A DNA stretch of 64,000 bases. Origin: Nemania diffusa (lineage: Eukaryota; Ascomycota; Sordariomycetes; Xylariales; Xylariaceae). Below are positions 11,760 through 21,811 of the stretch, piece by piece; position 1 is the stretch's first letter, and every line of letters starts with the position of its first letter. The position numbers and the translations under genes were made by a program. Where the stretch lies: assembly GCA_038501195.1 (NCBI GenBank), contig JBBPUQ010000011.1:248001-312000 (forward strand), read 5' to 3'. Below the pieces are notes generated by a model that did not search any database, had not been told where the DNA came from, and saw nothing but the letters and a program-made list of their open reading frames with translations.

Positions 11760-12540
11760 TTTGGGCTCTGGTCACATGCGCGCTGGTGCTGATAGGTATC
11801 GGCGACAAACCGCCGCTCATTCCGGATGATACCGAATAAGAGAGGAGATGGTCACCAAATCCGATCCAGAAAATTGGAATGCTACCTTCCGCATTTTGCA
11901 TAGGGGGGAGAACCACTGCTTATGTGTACTGGGACCAGCCAGAGATATATCAGCAATAAGCAAATTTTACCTTTTACGAAAAGCTTGAATTTTTTTCCTT
12001 GTCTAAATTAATAACGTTTATAAACTCAGGCATGTGGGGTGCTGCCCTTTTAGTACAGGTTTATTATAACGTTCACAGACCACACCTGGATTTGAACAGA
12101 TGAGTCTCAGAAGTGGTCAGTGCACTGTGGTCCTTCCTTTTCACACTTGCACCTACCCCTCTCCAGGGCTACATACCTATGCCCAATAAGATCTAGGCGA
12201 GCTGATCCACCTACCCCAGCTTTGCATATCAGGATCATAGCAGTGAACCAATGAGGGCGATGATCCATTGGATGGGGCAGGCTTCAAAGTCAAATGCTGC
12301 CGATTGGCTCTATTTAGTCTACAATTCAAGGGCCACAATTGTTTGATATCTAGCTATAAGTAAGACGGCTCTGCGACGGACCTGTTCTCTGGCAAGCTGC
12401 AAATCGTGAATATATAGTAGGATCACTATCTAGACCATTACTACTACTTTTTAAGTTCATCCACACCTTCACTTATGAATATCCTCAATAAACCATAAAC
12501 CCATAGACGCTTTGAATATTTATCACCTATCTTAGCTATC
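11760..12540. other. intergenic region between divergent genes
   Basis: Separates the divergently transcribed cupin and metzincin genes and must hold both promoters. A tRNA-like hairpin at 12078-12132 (7 bp GACCACA/TGTGGTC stem with a TTCAAAT loop on the minus strand) is too short for a tRNA. A TATATAGTAG box lies near 12410. Confidence 0.4.
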
Positions 12541-13530
12541 ATGCCCACCATGGACATATGTGATATCCCCAAACCCGCCAGCCAACCTATCTGGTGCGCG
12601 CATGAGCCACACTGGGTGGCCATCACGCCCGAGGTCGCAGCTAGTGTCGATACTCCTGCATTCAATGATGGCATGAGCAGCTCTAGCTTCAACGCCGACG
12701 AGTGTAGCGATAATTCCGAGTCAGAAGTGGAGAGCGACTGGATTGTCTTGTCTGATACTGCCAACACCACATCTGCACAGATTTCCTTCATCCCCTACCT
12801 GCTGAGATTTATTCTCGGCAACCCAAGGCGCCCTGATGCCTTGCCTCCTAAAACAGGCGTCTATCCCTGTGCTACCCAGCGGCGTACTGGCGGAACCACC
12901 TGCGCGCGGATAGGGGACAGTGGATACATCCCGCGCTGGCAAAAGGGTTCGAAGATTAAATACATCATCCGCGACGAAAGTTTCATGAACTCTAGCCTTG
13001 CCACCATCACTGCGGGTAAAGCAGTCGAGGCGACTTCCATGTGGGAGGACATCGGTGTGAAATTCGAACAGGTGCACCGCAATCGTGCGGCCACCTTCCA
13101 GATCATGTACCGTGGCTTACCGGATGACGGTGACCCCACTGTCTACGCAGAGTCCTTCTTCCCTCGAGCTAGGACTGGTACTTTGTTCATATATAAATTA
13201 GCTTTGGAAGAGACCAATATGGACTACCTAGCCAACATTCTAGCCCACGAGGTTGGGCATATTCTAGGCCTACGCCACGAGTTCGCCGGGGACATCATTT
13301 GCGAGAGAACTGGAGAGACCAGGGAGCAAGGATCAGTGCTCTGGGGAAGGCAGAACGAGAGGTCCGTTATGAGATACTACCCTCACGCGAGCCTGTTCCG
13401 TGTTGATGAGCAGGATCTTAAGGACCTAGAGTCATTTTATAATTTCACTGGGAAAACATATGCGGGGTTGAGGATCCACGATTTCAAACCGCGTGTGGTC
13501 AAGTTTCGAAGGGCGAGAAGCAGTCATTGA
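12541..13530 (+). CDS. zinc metalloprotease of the metzincin type, 329 aa
   Basis: Single exon. The active-site signature HEVGHILGLRH (His236, Glu237, His240, His246) is the full HExxHxxGxxH of metzincins such as matrixin- and astacin-like enzymes, and SVMRYY about 35 residues later supplies the Met-turn. The catalytic region occupies about 118-305 (GYIPRWQKGSKIKYII to the C-terminus). The N-terminal 100 residues are acidic and Ser-rich. There is no signal peptide, unusual for this class, which points to cytosolic or unconventional secretion, or to a missed upstream exon. A second ATG at 12550 has a better context (CACCATGG). It ends 120 bases before a RIP-degraded transposon. Predicted zinc endopeptidase; substrate unknown. 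Confidence 0.8.
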   Translation: MPTMDICDIPKPASQPIWCAHEPHWVAITPEVAASVDTPAFNDGMSSSSFNADECSDNSESEVESDWIVLSDTANTTSAQISFIPYLLRFILGNPRRPDALPPKTGVYPCATQRRTGGTTCARIGDSGYIPRWQKGSKIKYIIRDESFMNSSLATITAGKAVEATSMWEDIGVKFEQVHRNRAATFQIMYRGLPDDGDPTVYAESFFPRARTGTLFIYKLALEETNMDYLANILAHEVGHILGLRHEFAGDIICERTGETREQGSVLWGRQNERSVMRYYPHASLFRVDEQDLKDLESFYNFTGKTYAGLRIHDFKPRVVKFRRARSSH

Positions 13531-13653
13531 TTGTGATGATTTTGTAACGAACTAGCGATCGCGCATCCAACATTTTGATTCAAGGAGGAAGAGTCGAAGA
13601 TATATGCTTTTTTTGGTGGGATTGCAAGCAGATTGTCTCACCCTTAGTTACTA

Positions 13654-13850
13654 GAGGGTCCACCTGTGGAGCACCCTCTTCGCTTACGCTCAGAAGGTTC
13701 CAAAAATTGTAACCAACCCAATAATTATAGACACTCCTCTGTTAGCTAACCACCAAATTTACTAGTAAAATTGACTTTTTAGTATTAAAACGCGTTTTTT
13801 TGAAGCAGCAATATTTAACTACTTGTAATTTAGCTACTTTTGAAGCTATT
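13654..13850 (+). repeat. left terminal inverted repeat of the degraded transposon
   Basis: Pairs with 16195-16390 in inverted orientation; strongest over the outer 140 bases, then decaying through transition changes. Confidence 0.8.
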
Positions 13851-16194
13851 TACAATAGCTAATATTAATGTTTTAGCAGAACTTGAAGCATTAAAAACAG
13901 CTAAATAAGTTATAACTTATTGCTTTATAAACGTTTATAACAGTTAATTTTTATATTTTTTTAACTTTTAAGCTTAATTTTTATCGATTTAAAATATTAC
14001 TAATTATTTTAATTTATTTATTTTTTTAGTTGTAAAAAAAATAAAAGTTTTTTTAAAAAATAAATTTAACTTAAAATTAATTAAATAATATAATAAACTT
14101 TTTATTTTAACTAATTTTAAAAATAAAGCTTTAATTTTTTATATATATTTTATAGCTAAAAAAGCTTTTTTAATTACTAAACTGCTTATTTATATAGCAA
14201 TAAACGATTTATTAATATATTATATACTTTTTAATAAATTTATTAACAAAAATATAATTGTAAAACTTTAAAAAAATTAGTTTAAATTATATATTATAAA
14301 AACTAATACTATTAATATAAAAAAGTTTTTTTTAAAATAATAAATTGAACTAATTAATAACTATTATATTTTATAAATTAATATAGTTAACAAATTTAAT
14401 ATATAGCAAATAAATAACTAAAACATTAATAAAACTAGTATATATTTAAAATATTTAATAAATAATACAAAAATAATAATTATTTATATAAAAAAACAAC
14501 TATTTATATAAATAACTAATTTTAACAATTATAAAAGTAATATTTATATAAATAAAAAGTTAGTTATAAATAAAACTATTTTTTTATATATAATTTTTAA
14601 AGTTTAGTTTTATATTTTTTAAATTAGTTTTAATATTAATTTTAATATATAATTTATTTAATTAACAAATAGTTTTGTAACAAAAAAAATTTAACTAGAT
14701 TATTTAAAATATTTTAATTTTTATTTTTTTAAATAATTTTTTATTTTTTAAAAAAAAGCTATATATTTTCAAACAAATAAACAATAAACTTTATAAAAAT
14801 AATTTAAAGTTAATAAATATTATATAACTTTTATAAGCTTTAAAAACTTTTTAAAAATTTAAAAAAGCTATATAAAGTAATATAATAAATAGTTTATTTA
14901 ATATTTATTAACGCTTAATAATTTTATAAAATATATTAGTATTAAAACTAGTAAATATTGTTTATAATTTAATATAATATTATTATTTATATTTTTATAC
15001 TTAATATATTTTTTTTAGCTTTTAAATTTATTAATATTTAAAGTTTTAAAAGCTATATATTAAAAAGTTTTTCAAAAATATTTTTATAAAAATAAAACAT
15101 TATTTTTATAAATAAACTTTGTTATAGCTTTAAATTATATATATAACGCTAGTTTTAAAAAATATATATTAATAAATATTTTTAAAAAAACTAGTTATTA
15201 ATTTTATAACTTTTTTATTGTATTAAATTTTTTAAAAGCTAAATTAGTTAGTTTTAATTAAACTTATTATTTTTTGCTATTATTTTCAAAAAATATATTT
15301 ATTTAAATAAAAGCAAAAATTTAATATTTTTATAATCGCTATATAAATATATTAAATCTAGTTTTTTTATTATTTTTTTAACAAATTTTTTATACTATAT
15401 ATAAAATATTTAATTAAACAATTATATTAAAAAAAGCTAACAATTAAAACATACAAAAAATATAAAAGTAATAAAACATTTTTATAAATAAAATAAAAAA
15501 GCATTTTTATAAACTTAATAACTAATAATATAATAGTTTTAATAACATTAAACTATATATAATATAAAACGTTAAAATTACAAAAAAAGCTCAAAAACAA
15601 TATAATTAAAAAATTAAAGTTTTTAAAAAATAAAAAAAAAATAAAAAAAATAAACTAAAAAAAAAATAAAAATTTTATAAATATTAATATTTTTACTTTT
15701 ATAACTAACTAAAAAAAGTAAAAAATATTAATAACTTTATTTTTTATAATAAAAATTATTTTTTATAAACTAGTTTAAAAAACAAGTTTTTTATTTTTAT
15801 ATTTTATATTAATATAAAAAGCTATTATTTAAATTAAATAATTTTAAATAATTTTAAAAAGTTTTTTTTAAAACTATTAAATTTTTTAAAAACTAACAAT
15901 TTTAGTAATAAATTGATCGATATATTTATTTTATTATATAAAATAAATTCATTTTTTTAAAACAAAAAATACAATAATTATAACTTTTAAAACTTCGAAA
16001 ACTTAAATATAAATATTAAAAAAACTATTAAAATAATTAAAAACTTTAATAACAAAAAAAAAAATAAAAAAAAAAAACTGCTTTCTAGTTTTTTTAAAAC
16101 TTTTACAAAACTATATTTATAAAAAAAAGCTTAAAACAATAAATCTTTATTTGAGTTCAAAAACACATTTATTACAATCAATTCTTATAATATA

Positions 16195-16390
16195 ACAACT
16201 TGCAAACTAGCTAAATTACAAATAGTTAAATGTTACTATCGCAAAAAAACACATTTTGACACCAAAAAGTCAATTTTACTAGTAAATTTAGTGGTCGGCT
16301 AACAAAAGAGTGTCTATAATTATTGGGTTAGTTACAATTTTTGGGACCCTCTGAGCGTAAGCGAAAAGGGTGCTCCACAGGTGGACCCTC
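16195..16390 (-). repeat. right terminal inverted repeat of the degraded transposon
   Basis: Inverted partner of 13654-13850. Outer boundary is at GGACCCTC followed by TA. Confidence 0.8.
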
Positions 16391-16400
16391 TAATAGCCCT

Positions 16401-16545
16401 TTGAATGCCCCCTTCGCACCGCGACTTAAAAAGTGGAATAGTGGGGCCGCTCGCACAGATGCATACACCCAATAAGAGTATAAATGATGCTCGGATAACC
16501 TGTTATTCCACTTTTTAAGTCGCGGTGCGAAGGGGGCACTCAATG
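16401..16545. mobile_element. 145 bp foldback element (MITE-like)
   Basis: Two perfect 35 bp inverted repeats, 16406-16440 and 16504-16538, begin TGCCCCCTTCGCACCGCGAC and end AAAAAGTGGAATA. They surround a 63 base loop. The pairing extends imperfectly outward (TTGAA / TTGAG). It sits only 10 bases from the right end of the RIP-degraded transposon, yet its own arms show no C-to-T decay. Confidence 0.75.
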
Positions 16546-16859
16546 GGATACCGAGTATCACGTGCTATTGCTACGTGCATATAAATCTCCTTTATCTCCT
16601 TTATCTCCTTCTCACACTGGGATTAGAATTCTAGTAACGGGGCTTCTTGCACCCAATAAAATAATAATATTCGTCTCAGAGAATACTTTTATCGGTATAT
16701 AGAAACCCCGTTACTCTACTTACAAGTCACTGAGCCAAAACAGCACTTAATTACCAACATTGCACAAGATATACGTGTATTCTGTTTCGCGCGTGAACTT
16801 ACGTACGTGTATTGTAAGTATAAAGCCTATTCTACATAATTACTTATTTCTGTATTTAT

Positions 16860-17175
16860 ATCTCAACATGATTAGTAGAAATGCTCAATTTTCTTAGCCA
16901 CTTACCTGTCTAAGCCACTCACCTATACTTACCTAGGCACTTCCCTACCCAGGTACCTATGACCTAAACTGGGTATTATCTACAGCTCTGTACGCTTTAC
17001 CTATCCTAGGTACATACGTATATAATATATAATAACTTACGTCGTTACTCGTATTACCTAGTCAATTTACTTAATCAAATCAAGCAATAAAAATAGGAAA
17101 GTTAGCTCAACAAGCGGTTTTTACGATGAATGTAGGTAAAACAAGCCAGGAAGCTATTATTTGACTTGTTTTGTC
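16860..17175 (+). repeat. dispersed repeat related to the ends of the 29.7-31.9 kb unit
   Basis: Contains TTACCTAGGCACTTCC-like pieces, AATCAAATCAAGCAA and GTAGGTAAAACAAGCC, then ends TATTTGACTTGTTTTG. The same ordered blocks occur at 31690-31925 (same strand) and 29690-30010 (inverted). Here it appears as a solo copy. Confidence 0.6.
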
Positions 17176-19146
17176 CGGGGTAAGCGCCGAACTGTCTGAT
17201 TATTTAGCAAACAAAACATCAGCTCGAGCATCAGTCCAAGCCAATGTCGTGCCCGGCGGCAGCAATCTCTTTTCAAACCCAGCCTCTCAGTCACATCTAA
17301 TAGTATACGTCTCGTCAAGCTATATTGGGCCTATCGATCCACTCCGTCTGCGTGGCATTGAGACGGTGTGGGTAACCTGACCACATGGGGGTTAGGTTGA
17401 TTAGGTCATCAAGACTTAGTTTTTCTTTTCTTTTATTTGAGATAGTTAGCCCATGCCAGTCAGAGATAGTTGGCACGCCTCTCACGCGGCCCCCTTCGGG
17501 GGTCCGCTACACCCGAATATACATTTGCGTCACTTATTTACTATTCTTCTAAGCCTCAAATCTCTAGAAGTGATCTACATGACCGTGGTCAGTCCTCTAG
17601 AGTGCGTAGTGTGTGTTACATACTTCGTTTCAGCATCAGTCCTGGGTTTGGATAGCAGTCTCAGCCCTGAGCGCTGCGAATAGTGTCGCCGCCTAGCTAT
17701 ATTCTTTAGATATCATTAGTTTGTCACTCTATATTAATGTCTTGCTTAAATTTTTGAATTGTGGATTTATATCCCCACCAGCTTCCAGCTACAAGCACAA
17801 TAACCCTGCGTTGAAAGCCTCGAATCAAAATATCGCAATATTGGTGGATCTACTGTCAATATATGCACGTGACTGCCACAACTCCACGAGCGACAAAAGT
17901 CAATGTAATTGCTTTTCGTAGAGTATGATCCTATTGGAAACAGAGTGGGAGGCTAAGTGTCCTCTTGAGAACACACGTACAGACTTAGACATGTGACTTG
18001 ACGCTGGGCTGTTAAACTCGAACTCACTGTTGGACATTAATAACTCCACTTGCGCTCTGATTCAGCAGGAAAGATACATGGTAAGGTCCGATTAGAATGC
18101 TTTCTATTTTGACAGCTCAGCAGCCGACTATAACGAAACTCGGGCTTTTAGTCCGTCCATAGCTAGTGTTATAAATACGTATACTATGAGGTAAGTATGT
18201 GATAGTCTTCTTGCAAATATCAATCTAGGCTTCATTTCTGAAGGCCACCAGGCGCACCTAATAGATGCCGTGCCTAACGCTACTTGGTATCTAGGATTGA
18301 TCTTGTATCAGGGTTTCTTTTGCGTCACGTGAACTAACAGATGACTATCGTGAAGTACAGTGCAGTATGAAACACCTGGTCCATTGCTAGAGGCTTAAGT
18401 GACGTCCTGTCCGAGCTTACAGACAAGATGCCCCTGGATCCAATACAAGTCAGCATAGCCAGTGTGATAGTTCGCGTGCTTAGCTTCTTTAGTAGCCTCC
18501 CCTGGGTGACGAGCAGAAACATATGCCACCTGGAGGGTAACTACAGACGATTTCATCTACCATTTGTCTTGGTGAATAACGATAGATGACTATAATATAC
18601 CTTTTGTTAAGGGCAACGACTTCCTGGGCTATATTGTCAATGTGCAAGAAGTCAAGACAGACATTGCTCGAAGGGGGCTTTCTCGGTCGACTGGTTCATG
18701 GATGTTGTTAGATATCTGCTCAACCAAATCTAGTGTACCATAGTTAGACAGAGGCTCGAGAGAGGGAGGGAATAACAGTAATGCGAAGAGCACTTAGTCC
18801 CAGAGTGAGCAAGAGTCTTGGTTGCAGCTAGGAAGAGAGGGTGGAATGTACGGCTCAGTAGATAGATTAATTGAATGCTGTGGTGAAATTATGTAGATGA
18901 GCGTACTACTCAGCTTACTGACTACGACAGAGAAGTGGGAGGACCTGCTTATATACAAGACCGGGATGCTTGAGCTCCTTTATCCTATACAGTACATGGA
19001 GTGACTCATTGACCTAGCATGCTTTCAACATCCTGGCCCCCCAGCTCCCAACGGGACGGGAGATTCTTTATATAGAAATGAATCCACCAATATAACCGCT
19101 CCTGCAGGGCCTGGAGATACTGTCACCTGATATTTAGATATAAAAA
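17176..19146. other. gene-free stretch, about 2 kb
   Basis: No supportable gene. A stretch near 18790-18870 resembles one at 61300-61385 (shared CAGAGTGAG, GCTAGGAA and GGCTCA landmarks), probably another old repeat. A GC-rich palindrome GGCCCCCTTCGGGGGTCC lies near 17489. Confidence 0.4.
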
Positions 19147-19722
19147 TTAGGCCTCATCTAAAGGGCGAAGCTTGTCTCCTATAAGACCAGAGAGCATACT
19201 CGATACCATCTTCACTTCACCATAGCCCAGTTTCGCAGTGATGTCGGTAGCCTGCTTGGAAAGGGCAATCAGGGTACCCTCGATAAAGCGGTGCTAGAAC
19301 AATGTTAGTTCGTGTGATAATCTTCGCATGCGTCATGGCGACATACCTGGAAAATGGACCGCTCTTTGTCGTGATATACAAGGAAACGGTTTTTGCCTCC
19401 TTTCTGCTGGCCAAACAGGTAGTCATCATCGGCCGTGAGGGTGAAACCTGTGTCAGTCTTCGTGATCTTGGAGGACTTAAAGCTGTCGAGCAGCTCCTCG
19501 GAGACGAACAAAAAGTTGGTCTTCTCAGTCTCGCCGGCTGTTAATGTTAGACTATGCATATTGACTTTTCTTGCTTGGTTCGTACATACCACGAGTGTTC
19601 GTGAACTCAATGCGAAGGTAATTCTTGTTGTACTCCTTGAGACTCTGCTTCCAGGTCACGGGGATGCTCTTCCATGTCCCCTGATCGGGAATGGTGAGGA
19701 TGTCTGACTTCTGAACAGGCAT
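19147..19722 (-). CDS. small protein of an unrecognised family, 156 aa (paralogue A)
   Basis: Minus-strand exons 19722-19590, 19537-19347 and 19293-19147; introns of 52 and 53 nt have GTATGT donors and TTAACAG / CTAACATTGTTCTAG ends, all in phase. No signal peptide or membrane segment, so probably cytosolic. The protein starts MPVQKSDILTIPDQGTWKSI and is rich in Lys, Thr and aromatics. The middle part (VTWKQ, NFLFVSEELL, DDDYLFGQQ, RFLVYHDKE) aligns with the neighbour at 20354-21104 (VRWKQ, RLFVSTKCL, DDEFQYGQA, RFLVLHDKE). Both have an intron directly before HRF at the same place, which shows common descent. The family is unknown to me. It points away from the giant gene at 21812. Confidence 0.75.
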
Positions 19723-20353
19723 GTTGTATGTTGATGTTTCTGAAGGCGGAAAGGAAGCTTTCTGTGTATTCGGAGAATGGACTAGAGAAGTGTTGATGGA
19801 ATTGAGGAGGGATAATCTGGCATGTCCCTGTCCTTATAAGTACCCAGAGAAGCTTAAGGAATTAGCTATAGGTGAATTTCTATGTGAGTCCATAAGCCAT
19901 CTCAAGCTTTGATCACTATTCTAGACCACGCAGTCGCTTCAGCTCAGCTGATGATGATCTGGGCCCAGCCGGAAGTCAGGTTCTAGAAGTCTCGGATTAG
20001 GCAAGAGGGCCGAACGACACGACCTGAGTCGAGCTGAGCACCTACAGCTCTAATAATAAGTAGCTGCTCGAGTTATACACATATACTATGATGGACGGGT
20101 AAGCGAGTCTCGCCTTACCAACTGGGGGCCCATCCCGGCAAACGCCACACCGGTATTAACGCTCCGTGCTGGCGTATTTTAGCTCTAGTAGATAGTATGA
20201 ATGGCTAGAACGGACTGCCACGTGTTTGGAACAAATAATAGGTACAGATTAAATTCGCGCTACTCTATAAACGTATGGTGGCTTGCGTCTAAGCCTTAAA
20301 GGTCTATCTAGAAGATCTAGCACGCCAGCCGCATCCGCCGATCCCTTTACTTC
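19723..20353. other. intergenic region between the two paralogues
   Basis: About 630 bases holding the promoter of paralogue A and the 3' end of paralogue B. No further gene or repeat seen. Confidence 0.5.
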
Positions 20354-21104
20354 CTAACCGTTAAAGTCGTAAAGGTAGTCACCGAAGTAGTTGCGGCCTT
20401 GTTCGAACGCGAGGTCTAGGCCGTCGCGTGATCCGAACCCTGCCTTGTCTAGCAGCTCAAGGGACAGGTTGCCTGCCTTCACCCATCTCGAGTTCACGAA
20501 GCGGTGCTAGACCAGCAGTGTTAGATTTCGCATCCTGTTTATGAGTGGGGATAAGCTAACCTGGTATGGCTTCTGTTCCTTGTCGTGCAAGACCAGGAAG
20601 CGATGCGTGCCTTTGGAGTCTGCCTGCCCGTACTGAAACTCATCGTCCACGGTGAAGGCGCGCCACTCGTGGTCGCTGTTTAGGTTGTCAACCTTGAAGA
20701 TTTTAGCCTCGAAGGCTATGAGACACTTTGTAGATACAAAGAGGCGACCAAAGCAGGACGCCTTCAACGGGTCTGTATGTCAGTTGTTAGCTGGGATTCT
20801 AGGAGAAACTAATCATTCTTAGGAGCATGATCACCTTTTCCCGCATACTCAAAGAGGACCAGTAGATAATCATCAACCCGATCATCAGAGTCTTGTTTCC
20901 ATCTCACAGACTGTCGTCGTTTAGGTTCCAACGCGAACTGAGGAAAAATGCAGACAGTCCCCGCGCTTACAGGCTGCAATACGTGATTAGCAAGAGGAGC
21001 TCTAGGCGTGCCCATCCTATAACACTTACTTGGAAATTCTCTTCAATTTCCTTTGCCTGCTTGTGTTCGCTCAAGGTAGGGTCGTCGTTTCTTTGCATCG
21101 ACAT
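20354..21104 (-). CDS. small protein of an unrecognised family, 192 aa (paralogue B)
   Basis: Minus-strand exons 21104-21030, 20973-20835, 20772-20561 and 20506-20354. Introns of 56, 61 and 54 nt start GTAAGT, GTGATC and GTTAGC and end CAG, CAG and TAG; every junction keeps frame. It is longer than paralogue A at both ends: a 25-residue hydrophilic start (MSMQRNDDPTLSEHKQAKEI) and a C-terminus rich in Asp, Phe and Tyr ending YLYDFNG. The core aligns with paralogue A, including the intron placed right before HRF. No signal peptide or transmembrane helix. Two methionines (21104 and 21098) could each start. Function unknown. The pair probably arose by an old tandem duplication, since identity is low outside the core. 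Confidence 0.7.
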
Positions 21105-21811
21105 GGTGAATGCTCTGAGCGATGCTGGCTATGCGTATGTTAGGTGTCCTGAAAGCAGAAACAATATCAGGGTTGAAACTAGCAAGATGTTTCCTTACTC
21201 AAGCTGAATACATAGAAAACGAGGCGCAAGCCGGATTCTTTCCTCCGGCCTGGGCCCGGGGTCTGCTTTGAGAAATTGAGGCGTGGCCGAGCCCTTTTTC
21301 GGACCCCTGGCATCCGTATCGGTAAAGGCCGAGCTATAAGGCCTAGGCCTGACATATCGAGAGTCGAACTATTGAATGATTGACGCCTTGATGAGCTCAC
21401 TGCCAGTCGAACGACCCAATTCCCAATTGGGTACTCAGCTGTTGATAGTTACACTTGAACGCTTGGCTAGACTACTGCTGATACTATCTAAATTTTGCGG
21501 AGGTATTCGATAGTCCCAAATGTCCAATTTGTCGAATTATTTGTCGGGATTGATCCTCCTGGATTTAGCTTATCGTTTGGGTTGTTCATTTCGGAGCTGA
21601 GCGAGCATTATGACAGATGCCTCCTTAGTGTTAATACCATATTGCTGATTTCGGCCGTGTTATTAAGGGAACTCCCATCATCCAGTTCTGGGAAGTGAAA
21701 ATCACTCTCAAACTTCTCCTCAAATCTACTTGAGCTCCAGAATCTTCTCTCAAACTCCATCGTGAGGCGAGGTGGCTCCTTTAAAATCATCGACCTCCCA
21801 CCAACTAAGCC
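21105..21811. promoter_or_regulatory. divergent promoter region
   Basis: 700 bases between the start of paralogue B (minus) and the start of the giant gene (plus); it must carry both promoters. No clear TATA box. A palindromic CCAATTCCCAATTGGGT with a CCAAT core lies near 21416. Confidence 0.35.

Larger units (their letters stand above)
13654..16390. mobile_element. RIP-degraded DNA transposon with long terminal inverted repeats
   Basis: Both ends carry inverted copies of roughly 200 bp, beginning GAGGGTCCACCTGTGGAGCA and continuing through conserved blocks such as AATTATAGACACTC and TTTACTAGTAAAATTGACTT. Each end is flanked by TA, as expected of a Tc1/mariner/pogo-type TA target duplication. 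The interior, about 13800-16200, is almost wholly A and T, with stops in every frame and no readable transposase. Differences between the two end repeats are mainly C-to-T and G-to-A. This is the hallmark of repeat-induced point mutation. The superfamily call rests only on the TA flanks. Confidence 0.85.

Noticed and set aside
12078..12132. tRNA-like hairpin with 7 bp stem and TTCAAAT loop (minus strand)
   Set aside because: Only 55 bases, no D-arm and the T-stem pairs poorly with a standard 7-base loop; not a functional tRNA.
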